Origin: Streptomyces sp. CB02009
Lineage (GTDB): Bacteria > Actinomycetota > Actinomycetes > Streptomycetales > Streptomycetaceae
Length of the DNA: 64,000 nt
Reading direction: 5' to 3'
Assembly: GCF_001905825.1 (NCBI RefSeq)
Contig: NZ_LIVV01000001.1
Location: 227,299-291,298 of the forward strand
Part shown: positions 42,683-50,460 of the stretch, piece by piece
Position numbering within the stretch: the stretch's first letter is position 1
Layout of the letters: each line of letters starts with the position of its first letter
Program-made: the position numbers and the translations under genes
The notes under the pieces: generated by a model
Database searches by the model: none
Told to the model about the DNA's origin: nothing
Seen by the model: only the letters and a program-made list of their open reading frames with translations

Positions 42683-43234
42683 ATGGACACCGCCACGTCG
42701 CACGAGACCGGCCGGATCAGCTACCGCGAGGCGGTCCTGGACGACGTCCCGGCCCTCGTCCCGCTCGTCGAGTCGGCCTACCGGGGCGACGCCAGCCGGG
42801 GCGGCTGGACCACCGAGGCGGACATCCTCCAGGGGCAGCGCACCGACCCCGAGGGCGTCGCCGCCGTGATCACCACGCCGGACAGCCGACTCCTGGTCGT
42901 CGAGCGCGCCGGCGCGATCGTCGCCTGCTGCCAGCTGGAGCACCGCGGCGAGGCGGCCTACTTCGGGATGTTCGCGGTCCGCCCCGAGCTTCAGGGCGCG
43001 GGTCTGGGCAAGCAGATCATCGCCGAGGCCGAGCGCCGGGTGCGCGAGCTCTGGGACGCCCGCGAGATGCACATGACGGTGATCTCCGTACGGGAGGAGC
43101 TCATCGCCTGGTACGAGCGCCGCGGCTACCGGCGCACCGGCCGGATGACCCCCTTCCCGTACGGCGACGAGCGCTTCGGTCTGCCGCAGCGCGACGACCT
43201 GGAGTTCGAGCTCCTGGTGAAGCCGCTGAGCTGA
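42683..43234 (+). CDS. GNAT-family N-acetyltransferase
   Basis: A 183-aa acetyltransferase. The acetyl-CoA pyrophosphate loop RPELQGAGLGKQIIAEAE and the later ISVREELIAWYERRGYRRTGR (strand and helix of motif B) are clear. It resembles small-molecule acetyltransferases of the PanZ/RimI-like type. The substrate is unknown. ATG at 42683 with GAGGGGAG upstream. A strong palindrome sits immediately before the ribosome site. The following DUF6421 operon has its own leader. Confidence 0.9.
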   Translation: MDTATSHETGRISYREAVLDDVPALVPLVESAYRGDASRGGWTTEADILQGQRTDPEGVAAVITTPDSRLLVVERAGAIVACCQLEHRGEAAYFGMFAVRPELQGAGLGKQIIAEAERRVRELWDAREMHMTVISVREELIAWYERRGYRRTGRMTPFPYGDERFGLPQRDDLEFELLVKPLS

Positions 43235-43391
43235 CAAACACGACGGAAGGGTGGCTTCCCCCCTGGCTGACAGGAAAAACTTCTGCGATCAGGGGGGTCC
43301 CGCAGGATAATTTCCCTTGCCCCCTCTTGTGGCCGAGAACCGTCCACGGTTACGGTGGCTGCACGCGAGGTTCTCCTGTGGAGGAAGAGGC

Positions 43392-44807
43392 ATGACGGAA
43401 ATTCTTGTGCAGGACGTGACCGGTGGGGAGATATCCCTCGCCGCCCGGGTGATCGACCACCCCGCCTGGCCCGAGCTCAAGAGCGTCGTGGAGGAGATCC
43501 GCACCTGGCAGAGCGCGGACGGCTCCATCGACTTCGAGCGCGAGGACGCGCCCGGCAAGGCCCTGGCCGGCCTGACCCTCGACCGGGTGATCGCCGCGGT
43601 CGAGCAGCTCTCCCCGCTCGTCCCGCACGACGCCGCCTACCACCGCGCCCTCGTCTCCGACCTGCGCAAGTGGGCTGGCAGCGGCTTCGCCGTCCCGGAC
43701 TTCCTGGACTCGCTGCTCGCCTTCCAGCCGGCCGCCGACCGCGTGGACGGGCTCCAGCACCTCGTGCTGTTCCCCATGTACACGCAGAACGGCAACCCCG
43801 ACCGCAACCTCGAGGCCGTCGTCCTCCGCATGGTGTGGCCGGAGTGGCTCGCCGAGCTCGAGCGCACCCGCTACGACAACCCGCTGTTCTGCGGGATCAC
43901 CTTCGAGGACTTCACCGCCGGTTACGACACCAACTCGGCCGTCCTCTTCCCGGAGACCATCGCCGTCCGCGAGGCCCCCGAGCGCTTCACCTGGGGCGGG
44001 ATCTTCTGCGACCGCGAGGCCGCCCGCTTCCGCAAGGTCACCGAGGCCGCCGTCGATACCCTCGGCATCCAGCTGCCCGCCGACATCGCCGCGATGATCG
44101 ACGACCAGGAGCGCTGCGAGAAGGCCTTCGTGCTCTGGGACATGGTCCACGACCGCACCCACAGCCACGGCGACCTGCCGTTCGACCCCTTCATGATCAA
44201 GCAGCGCCAGCCGTTCTGGATGTACGGCCTCGAGGAGCTCCGCTGCGACCTCACCGCCTTCAAGGAGGCCGTGAAGCTGGAGGCCGAGGGCAACACCCAC
44301 GGCCGCGACGTGCAGTACGCGGTCCTCTTCGACCGGATGTTCCGCTTCCCGCTCTCCGGCGACCGCAACCGCAACTACGACGGTCTCGGCGGCCAGCTCC
44401 TCTTCGCGTACCTCCACAAGAACGACGTGGTGCGCTGGACGGACAACACCCTCAAGATCGACTGGCAGCGGGCCCCCGAGGTCACCAACCAGCTCTGCGC
44501 CGACATCGAGAAGCTCTACCGCGACGGCATCGACCGCCCCAAGCTCGTCCACTGGTTCAAGGCGTACGAGCTCGTCTCCACCTACCTCGCGCCGCACCCG
44601 GGCTCGAAGTGGGCCAAGGGCCCCGACGCGCTCGACCTCTCCCTCCCGCCCCGCAAGCTCGTCGACGACGTGCTTCCGGACGAGTTTCCGCTCAGCATGT
44701 TCTTTGAGGCCCTCGCCAAGAAGCTGAAGGGCGTGATCGCCGACACCAAGGGGATCACCGCCGCCGACGTCTCGCGGACCGAGCCGGCCGAGCGGGCTGC
44801 CGCGTGA
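43392..44807 (+). CDS. DUF6421 family protein
   Basis: A 471-aa protein with no signal peptide or membrane helix. His/Asp-rich conserved stretches, notably LWDMVHDRTHSHGDLPFDPFMI and RQPFWMYGLEELRCDL, look like a metal-binding active site. I recognise it as DUF6421, widespread in actinobacteria and without known activity. ATG at 43392 follows GAGGAAGAGG. It is the first gene of a three-gene unit with the SDR and threonine aldolase genes; its stop overlaps or nearly touches the SDR gene. A GATAAT -10-like box lies at 43306-43311. Confidence 0.82.
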   Translation: MTEILVQDVTGGEISLAARVIDHPAWPELKSVVEEIRTWQSADGSIDFEREDAPGKALAGLTLDRVIAAVEQLSPLVPHDAAYHRALVSDLRKWAGSGFAVPDFLDSLLAFQPAADRVDGLQHLVLFPMYTQNGNPDRNLEAVVLRMVWPEWLAELERTRYDNPLFCGITFEDFTAGYDTNSAVLFPETIAVREAPERFTWGGIFCDREAARFRKVTEAAVDTLGIQLPADIAAMIDDQERCEKAFVLWDMVHDRTHSHGDLPFDPFMIKQRQPFWMYGLEELRCDLTAFKEAVKLEAEGNTHGRDVQYAVLFDRMFRFPLSGDRNRNYDGLGGQLLFAYLHKNDVVRWTDNTLKIDWQRAPEVTNQLCADIEKLYRDGIDRPKLVHWFKAYELVSTYLAPHPGSKWAKGPDALDLSLPPRKLVDDVLPDEFPLSMFFEALAKKLKGVIADTKGITAADVSRTEPAERAAA

Positions 44808-44842
44808 GCGCTCGTACCGATGACACGGAGGAGGCGTCGCCC

Positions 44843-45604
44843 ATGACCGCCAACGGAAACGGCGGGCCGCTCGACGGCGCCGTCATCGCGGTCGCCGGTG
44901 CGGCCGGCCCGGCCGGTCGCGCGACCCTGATGCGCCTCGCCGAAGCGGGCGCGACCGTCGTCGGCGCCGACGCGGACCCGGCGCGCCTCGCCGAGGCCGT
45001 CGACGCCGCCCGCTACGCCCACGGCGGAGCCAAGGTCGTCGGTGACACCGTCGACCTGCTCGACCTGGACGCCACGCGCGACTGGGCCGCGAAGACCGAG
45101 AAGGAGTTCGGCCGGATCGACGGCCTGGTCCACCTCGTCGGCGGCTGGCGCGGCAGCTCCTCCTTCACGGAGACCGACATCGCGGACTGGGACTTCCTGG
45201 AGAAGCTCCTCATCCGCACGGTCCAGCACACCTCGCTCGCCTTCCACGACGGGCTCCTGCGGGCCGGCGGCCGCGGCCGCTACGCCCTGATCAGCCAGGT
45301 CGGCGCGCACAAGCCGCTCGCCGGCAACGCCGCGTACAACGCCGGCAAGGCGGCCGCCGAGGCCTGGACCCTCGCCATGGCCGACTCGTTCCGCAAGCTG
45401 GGGGGCGACGACGGTCCGCAGGCGGCGGCTGCGATCCTGGTGATCAAGGCATTGGTGCACGACGCCATGCGCGCCGAACGCCCCAACGCGAAGTTCGCGG
45501 GCTTCACCGACGTCAAGGAGCTGGCCGACGAGATCGCCGGGCTCTGGGACAAGCCCGCCCAGGAAGTGAATGGACAGCGTCTGTGGCTGACCCCCAAGCC
45601 GTGA
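44843..45604 (+). CDS. Short-chain dehydrogenase/reductase
   Basis: A 253-aa Rossmann-fold oxidoreductase. The cofactor loop appears as VAGAAGPAGRATLMRLAEAG, a variant of TGxxxGxG. LVHLVGGW corresponds to NNAG, and the catalytic pair is in AYNAGKAAAEAW (YxxxK). ATG at 44843 has GGAGGAGG eight bases upstream; a GTG at 44804 overlapping the previous stop is an alternative. It sits between DUF6421 and threonine aldolase genes, so all three probably serve one pathway involving a hydroxy or keto amino-acid derivative. Confidence 0.88.
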   Translation: MTANGNGGPLDGAVIAVAGAAGPAGRATLMRLAEAGATVVGADADPARLAEAVDAARYAHGGAKVVGDTVDLLDLDATRDWAAKTEKEFGRIDGLVHLVGGWRGSSSFTETDIADWDFLEKLLIRTVQHTSLAFHDGLLRAGGRGRYALISQVGAHKPLAGNAAYNAGKAAAEAWTLAMADSFRKLGGDDGPQAAAAILVIKALVHDAMRAERPNAKFAGFTDVKELADEIAGLWDKPAQEVNGQRLWLTPKP

Positions 45605-46680
45605 CCGCGGCCCTCGGCCCCAGGACCGACGCACGTCGTCACCACGACCCGTCGGTCCGGGGCTTCGCCAGCGACAACTACGCCGGCGCCCACCCCGAGG
45701 TCCTCGCGGCCCTCGCCCTCGCCAACGACGGCCACCAGGTCGCCTACGGCGAGGACCAGTACACCGAGCACCTCCAGCGGATCATGCACGGCCACTTCGG
45801 CCCCACCGCCGAGGCCTTCCCGGTCTTCAACGGGACCGGCGCGAACGTGACCGCCCTCCAGGCGCTCACCGACCGCTGGGGCGCCGTCGTCTGCGCCGAG
45901 TCCGCGCACATCAACGTGGACGAGGGCGGGGCGCCGGAGCGCATGGGCGGCCTCAAGCTGCTCACCGTGCCGACCCCGGACGGCAAGCTCACCCCCGAGC
46001 TGATCGACCGGCAGGCCTGGGGCTGGGAGGACGAGCACCGGGCGATGCCGCAGGTCGTCTCGATCACCCAGAACACCGAGCTGGGCACCGTCTACACGGT
46101 GGACGAGATCCGCGCGATCGTCGAGCACTCCCACGCCAAGGGCATGAAGGTGCACCTCGACGGGGCGCGGATAGCCAACGCCGCCGCCTCGCTCGACGTG
46201 CCGATGCGCGCGTTCACCAACGCCGTGGGCGTCGACGTCATCTCGTACGGCGGCACGAAGAACGGCATGCTCTTCGGTGAGGCGGTCGTCGTCCTCAACC
46301 CCGACGCGGTCAGCCACATGAAGCACCTGCGCAAGCTGTCCATGCAGCTCGCGTCGAAGATGCGCTTCGTGTCGGTGCAGCTGGAGGCCCTTCTCGCGAA
46401 GGACCTGTGGCTCCGCAACGCCCGCCACGCCAACGCGATGGCCCAGCGCCTCGCGGCCGGGGTGCGGGAGCTCGACGGGGTGGAGATCCTCTACCCGGTG
46501 CAGGCCAACGCGGTCTTCGCCCGCCTGCCGCACGAGGTCACCCGGCGGCTCCAGGAGCGGTTCCGCTTCTACTTCTGGGACGAGTCGGCGGGCGACGTGC
46601 GCTGGATGTGCGCCTTCGACACCACGGAGGACGACGTGGACGCCTTCCTCCAGGCCCTGAAGGAAGAGCTGGCACGCTAG
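45583..46680 (+). CDS. Low-specificity threonine aldolase-like PLP enzyme
   Basis: A 365-aa fold-type I PLP protein of the beta-eliminating lyase/threonine aldolase family, with FASDNYAGAHPEV at the N-terminus, HLDGARIANA (Asp193) and the PLP-binding Lys226 in SYGGTKNGML. It would cleave threonine or another beta-hydroxy amino acid to glycine and an aldehyde. The start is GTG at 45583, or GTG at 45601 which overlaps the SDR stop as GTGA. Either way it overlaps the SDR gene, so it is translationally coupled. Last gene of the DUF6421 operon. Confidence 0.9.
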   Translation: MADPQAVTAALGPRTDARRHHDPSVRGFASDNYAGAHPEVLAALALANDGHQVAYGEDQYTEHLQRIMHGHFGPTAEAFPVFNGTGANVTALQALTDRWGAVVCAESAHINVDEGGAPERMGGLKLLTVPTPDGKLTPELIDRQAWGWEDEHRAMPQVVSITQNTELGTVYTVDEIRAIVEHSHAKGMKVHLDGARIANAAASLDVPMRAFTNAVGVDVISYGGTKNGMLFGEAVVVLNPDAVSHMKHLRKLSMQLASKMRFVSVQLEALLAKDLWLRNARHANAMAQRLAAGVRELDGVEILYPVQANAVFARLPHEVTRRLQERFRFYFWDESAGDVRWMCAFDTTEDDVDAFLQALKEELAR

Positions 46681-46710
46681 CTCTCGCTGCATGACTATAC
46701 GGCCGGGCGG

Positions 46711-46747
46711 AAAGTCATTGACTTCCGTCCGGTCGTTTCCGTACGCT
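46711..46747 (+). promoter_or_regulatory. Probable leaderless promoter with overlapping inverted repeat
   Basis: TTGACT (46718-46723) and TACGCT (46742-46747), 18 bp apart, place transcription start at about the ATG at 46756, and no ribosome site is seen. A near-palindrome GGAAAGTCA/TTGACTTCC overlaps the -35 box and could be an operator. Confidence 0.55.
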
Positions 46748-46755
46748 CCACGCGC

Positions 46756-47364
46756 ATGGAACCCAGGGAGCTCATCCAGCAGAACCCCGACATCTCGGCC
46801 TATCTGGCCGCGAGCGAGGCCGTCGACCACGAACACCCGGTGGTCCGGGAGGTCGTGCGCAGCCTCGCCGCCGAGCACCCCGGCGCATACGCATACGCCG
46901 AAGCGGCCTATCGCCATGTGCGCGACACCGTCCCGCACTCCGCCGACGCCGACGACCCCCGCGTCACCTGGCGCGCCTCCGACGTCCTGGAGCAGCGCAC
47001 CGGCATCTGCTACGCCAAGTCGATCGCGTACGCCGCGCTCCTGCGGGCCCGGGGCATCCCGGCGGCCCTGTGCTACCAGCGGCTCGCCGAAGACGACGGT
47101 TCCCGTCCGGTGCTCCACGGCCTCGTCGCCGTGCTGCTGCCCGGTGAGCGGACCTGGGCCCGCCAGGACGTACGCGGGAACAAGCCCGGAGTCGACGCCC
47201 AGTTCTCCCTGGAAGGGGAGCGCCTGGCCTGGACCGTGCGACCAGAGTGCAATGAAGTGGATTATCCAGTGCTCTACACTGAACCGCATGCGGCTGTTCT
47301 GGACGCGCTGCGCGCCGCGCCCGACCGGCCCCACCTCTGGCGGACGCTCCCCACGGAGCTCTGA
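46756..47364 (+). CDS. Transglutaminase-like cysteine protease family protein
   Basis: A 202-aa protein of the transglutaminase-like superfamily. The catalytic triad is visible: Cys85 in RTGICYAKSIAYAALLRA, His121 in LHGLVAVLLP and Asp138 in RQDVRGN. Members act as proteases, amidases or isopeptide-forming enzymes. No signal peptide, so it is cytoplasmic. The mRNA is probably leaderless. The B3/B4-domain gene follows 26 bp later and is likely co-transcribed. Confidence 0.88.
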   Translation: MEPRELIQQNPDISAYLAASEAVDHEHPVVREVVRSLAAEHPGAYAYAEAAYRHVRDTVPHSADADDPRVTWRASDVLEQRTGICYAKSIAYAALLRARGIPAALCYQRLAEDDGSRPVLHGLVAVLLPGERTWARQDVRGNKPGVDAQFSLEGERLAWTVRPECNEVDYPVLYTEPHAAVLDALRAAPDRPHLWRTLPTEL

Positions 47365-47390
47365 CCCCGGACACCAGCGAACGGCGGACC

Positions 47391-48083
47391 ATGACCCTCA
47401 CGCTCACCGTCTCCGACGAGGTGCGCACCCTCGTACCCGGCTTCACCGCTCTGGTGATCGAGGCCCACGGCCTGGTCAACGGACCCAGCGACGAGGCCAG
47501 TTCCGCACTCCTCGACGACGCCGCGCGCCGGCTCGCCGAGCGGCTCGACGGCCGGACCCCGGACCAGGACCCGCACATCGCCGCCTGGCGCGCCGCGTAC
47601 ACCGCGTTCGGCGCCAAGCCCTCCCGCACCCGCAACTCCGCGGAGGCACTCGCCAGGCGGGCGCTCGCGGACGGCGGCCTGCCCCGCATCAACCGGCTCG
47701 TCGACGCCTACAACGCGGTGAGCGTCGCCCACCTCGTCCCGGTCGGCGGTGAGGACCTGGGCAGGATCAGCGGCGCGATGCGCCTGGTGCGCGCCACCGG
47801 CGACGAGCCCTTCCTCACCCTGGCGGGCGGCACGGAGACGGTGGAGCACCCGGAGGCCGGGGAGGTCGTCTGGTGCGACGAGGAGGGCGTGACCTGCCGC
47901 CGCTGGAACTGGCGCCAGGGCCCTCGTACCCGGATCGACGACGACACCGTCGACGCGTTCTTCCTGCTCGAATCGCTCGCCCCGATGACCCGGGACGAGC
48001 TGCTCGCGGCGGGCACCGAACTGGCGGAGTCCCTGGAGAAGCTCAGCCCCGGGGCCCGGATCACGGTCCGCGACCCGGAGTGA
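47391..48083 (+). CDS. B3/B4 tRNA-binding domain protein
   Basis: A 230-aa stand-alone homologue of the B3/B4 domain of phenylalanyl-tRNA synthetase beta subunit, with AWRAAYTAFGAKPSRTRNSAEAL and LPRINRLVDAYNAVSVAHLVPVGGEDL, the family signature. In PheT this domain edits mischarged Tyr-tRNA(Phe); free-standing copies may be trans-editing factors. ATG at 47391. It is downstream of the transglutaminase-like gene and convergent with the acyltransferase gene (36-bp gap). Activity is inferred from family only. Confidence 0.88.
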   Translation: MTLTLTVSDEVRTLVPGFTALVIEAHGLVNGPSDEASSALLDDAARRLAERLDGRTPDQDPHIAAWRAAYTAFGAKPSRTRNSAEALARRALADGGLPRINRLVDAYNAVSVAHLVPVGGEDLGRISGAMRLVRATGDEPFLTLAGGTETVEHPEAGEVVWCDEEGVTCRRWNWRQGPRTRIDDDTVDAFFLLESLAPMTRDELLAAGTELAESLEKLSPGARITVRDPE

Positions 48084-48119
48084 CGATTCAGCGGGGCGCC
48101 GTCCAGCGGCGTCCCGCCG

Positions 48120-48842
48120 TCAGCCGGCGTCCTTGACCTCGGCCGGCGTCGGAGCCGTACCCCCGAGGTGCGCGGGCACCCACCAGGTGTCGTTCGCGTC
48201 CTTGGGGCGCACCGGGTAGGCGCGCTGCGCGGCCTCCAGGAGCTCCTGGACGCGCCCGCGGAGCCGTCGGGTGATGGCGCCCGCGTACTGGTCGGCGGGA
48301 GCCTCCATGGGCTCGCCGACGCGGATCGTCACCGGGATGTGGCTGCGCTTGAAGTTGCGGGGGCGGCCCTTGGTCCAGACGCGCTGCGTGCCCCAGAGCG
48401 CCATCGGGATCAGCGGGACCCCGGCCTCCTGGGCGAGCCGTGCCGCACCCGTCTTGAAGGCCTTGAGGGTGAACGACTGGGAGATGGTCGCCTCGGGGAA
48501 GACGCCGATGATCTCGCCCGCCCGCAGCGACTCCAGCGCGTGCTTGTAGGCGTGCTCGCCCGCCGAGCGGTCCACCGGGATGTGCTTCATGCCGCGCATC
48601 AGCGGCCCCGAGACCTTGTGCCGGAAGACCGAGTCCTTCGCCATGAACCGCACGAGACGCTTCTGCGGAAGCGCCGCCAGGCCCGTGAAGATGAAGTCCA
48701 GATAGCTGATGTGGTTGGAGACGAGCACCGCGCCACCCGTGCGCGGGATGTGCTCCGAACCCTGTGTGTCGATCTTCAGGTCGAGCGCCTTGAACAGGGT
48801 CAGAGCGGCGCCGACCACCGGCCGATACACGAGTTCTGCCAT
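48120..48842 (-). CDS. PlsC-type 1-acylglycerol-3-phosphate acyltransferase
   Basis: A 240-aa membrane-associated acyltransferase. The HxxxxD catalytic motif NHISYLD, the glycerol-phosphate-binding FPEATIS and VPLIPMALWG blocks of the PlsC/LPLAT family are intact. It should acylate lysophosphatidate or a related lipid at the membrane's inner face. ATG at 48842. The 223-bp leader separates it from the divergent thioredoxin gene; a GGGA/TCCC inverted repeat occurs in that region (near 49000). Confidence 0.92.
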   Translation of the reverse strand: MAELVYRPVVGAALTLFKALDLKIDTQGSEHIPRTGGAVLVSNHISYLDFIFTGLAALPQKRLVRFMAKDSVFRHKVSGPLMRGMKHIPVDRSAGEHAYKHALESLRAGEIIGVFPEATISQSFTLKAFKTGAARLAQEAGVPLIPMALWGTQRVWTKGRPRNFKRSHIPVTIRVGEPMEAPADQYAGAITRRLRGRVQELLEAAQRAYPVRPKDANDTWWVPAHLGGTAPTPAEVKDAG

Positions 48843-49065
48843 CGGAGAGGAACCCTTCTTCTGTGCCTGGGGAGGGTTCTCCCGGCGAAGTTACGCAGCC
48901 GTAGGTTTTCGGCTTTGGGCAGATCGTGCCCCATGTGGGCCGCCGTGACCAGTCCAGGCGGCTTCGTACAGGGAGATTCTCGTCACTCGCGGTGGTCGTG
49001 GCGGGAATTGAACTCTCCCGTGCGACGCTGCACCAGGTGAGAGGCCGACAGGAAGGGGCGCAGGG

Positions 49066-49533
49066 GTGACGGACGATCCCGGGAATCCCGGAGCCGACAC
49101 GCGGGGACCGGACGCGAGGGGGCTCGAGGCGCCGGGTGACGCGACGGGTCCCGAGGAGCTGGGACCGGACATGAGGGGAGCCGAGGCGCCGGGACCCGGC
49201 ACGAGGGAGCCCGACATCCCGGGACCCGACACGCTGGGACCCGAGGCGCTCGGTGCCGAACTGGGGGAGCGCGCCACCCTCGTCCAGTTCTCCACCGCCT
49301 TCTGCCAGCCCTGCCGGGCCACCCGGCGCACCCTCGCCGAAGTCGCCGCGATGGTCCCGGGCGTCGGGCACGTGGAGATCGACGCGGAGGAACGGCTCGA
49401 TCTCGTGCGCGCCCTCGGCATCGCCAGGACCCCCACCGTCCTCGTCCTCGACCGGACCGGCCGGGTCGTCCGCCGGGCCGCCGGACAGCCCCGGAGGGCG
49501 GACGTCATCGCCGCCCTGGGGCGGGCGGTCTGA
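49066..49533 (+). CDS. Thioredoxin-fold protein with repetitive N-terminal extension
   Basis: A 155-aa protein. Residues about 65-155 form a thioredoxin domain with active site FCQPCR (CxxC), RTPTVLVLDRTGRVV and the usual cis-Pro. The first 60 residues are a degenerate Gly/Pro/Glu repeat (GPD-x-x-G-x-EAPG units) encoded by a 21-24-bp minisatellite; such a leader is unusual and probably disordered. No signal peptide. GTG at 49066 with a GGGGCG-type ribosome site; a start within the repeat cannot be excluded. Confidence 0.82.
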   Translation: MTDDPGNPGADTRGPDARGLEAPGDATGPEELGPDMRGAEAPGPGTREPDIPGPDTLGPEALGAELGERATLVQFSTAFCQPCRATRRTLAEVAAMVPGVGHVEIDAEERLDLVRALGIARTPTVLVLDRTGRVVRRAAGQPRRADVIAALGRAV

Positions 49534-49603
49534 CGCGGTGACACTTCTCCCACATCCCGGTACGCACTTGACTGCACGCGGCAACGATCGCCACTCTGAC
49601 GGG

Positions 49604-49684
49604 GTGCCCCAAGAACTCCTTCTCTACGGCCGGACCCATGTGGACCTGGCCCGCAACGCGAGCGCGCGCTGTCCGGGCGTCTGA
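49604..49684 (+). CDS. Putative cysteine-responsive leader peptide
   Basis: A 26-codon reading frame (GTG to TGA) encoding VPQELLLYGRTHVDLARNAS followed by ARCPGV. The R-x-HVDLAR-x-AS-x-x-C pattern is that of small 'putative leader peptides' found before sulfur-metabolism genes in streptomycetes. Its late Cys codon suggests ribosome attenuation when cysteinyl-tRNA is scarce. TTGACT at 49568-49573 and lack of a ribosome site fit a leaderless transcript starting near 49604. The flavin reductase gene starts 46 bp after its stop. Confidence 0.7.
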   Translation: MPQELLLYGRTHVDLARNASARCPGV

Positions 49685-49730
49685 GCACCCCCGGACCTCT
49701 CTCATGCCGCCCTCGCAGAAGGACAACTCC

Positions 49731-50261
49731 ATGACGGTCACGCCCGACCTCCGACCCGGCACCGTTCCCACCATCGGCGCACCCCGCCAGGCCTCCCCGG
49801 ATCTGCTCCGCTCCGTCTTCCGCCGGCACGCGGCCGGCGTCGCGGTCGTCACCGCGCACGGGGAGCGTCCCGTCGGCTTCACCGCGACCTCGCTCAACTC
49901 CGTCGCCGCCGAACCCCCGCTCCTCTCCTTCGGAGTGGGCACGACGTCCTCCAGCTGGCCCGTGCTCGCCGAGGCCGAGCACATCGGCGTCCACATACTC
50001 GGCGAACACCAGCAGGAGCTCGCCGCCACCTTCGCCCGCAGCGGGGCCGACCGCTTCGGCGAGGGGACCCGCTGGAGCGTCGGACCCGAGGGGGTGCCCG
50101 TACTCGACGGCGTGCTCGCCTGGCTGGTCTGCCGCGTGGTCGCCCGGGTGCCCGCCGGGGACCACCGGATCGTGATCGCGCAGGCCGTCGCCGGGGATCC
50201 GGACGGGGCGGGCCGGCCGCTCCTCTACCACCACGGCCGCTTCAACGCGCTGCGCGACTGA
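49731..50261 (+). CDS. Flavin reductase family protein
   Basis: A 176-aa split-barrel flavin reductase (FMN/FAD:NAD(P)H). VFRRHAAGVAVVTAHGERPVGFTATSLNSVAAEPPLLSF (read in segments) is the family's N-terminal signature and GDHRIVIAQAV the C-terminal strand. It supplies reduced flavin to a two-component monooxygenase, such as sulfonate or sulfur-compound desulfurising enzymes. ATG at 49731 with AGAAGG upstream. The cysteine-type leader peptide in front suggests it is induced on sulfur limitation. No monooxygenase gene is adjacent. Confidence 0.9.
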   Translation: MTVTPDLRPGTVPTIGAPRQASPDLLRSVFRRHAAGVAVVTAHGERPVGFTATSLNSVAAEPPLLSFGVGTTSSSWPVLAEAEHIGVHILGEHQQELAATFARSGADRFGEGTRWSVGPEGVPVLDGVLAWLVCRVVARVPAGDHRIVIAQAVAGDPDGAGRPLLYHHGRFNALRD

Positions 50262-50358
50262 GAGTTCCCGGGCGCGCCGCTCTCCGCGCGTTGGGCAGAT
50301 CACACCGCTGAGCGCTTGCTTACTGGTAACGGACTGGGTGTACTGGCGAGTAATATTT

Positions 50359-50385
50359 CGGTCGGGGCGTCCGGCGCCCCGACCG
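50359..50385 (+). promoter_or_regulatory. 11-bp stem hairpin between flavin reductase and etfB
   Basis: CGGTCGGGGCG-TCCGG-CGCCCCGACCG with flanking TTT/AAA, 98 bp after the flavin reductase stop and 75 bp before etfB. It is either the flavin reductase terminator or an attenuator in the etfB leader. Confidence 0.6.
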
Positions 50386-50460
50386 GAAACCCGCCCTTCA
50401 GGCGCCTATGCTGCGAGCAACAAGGCAGCCCAGTTATGACGATGCAGTAGGAGAGCCGGC

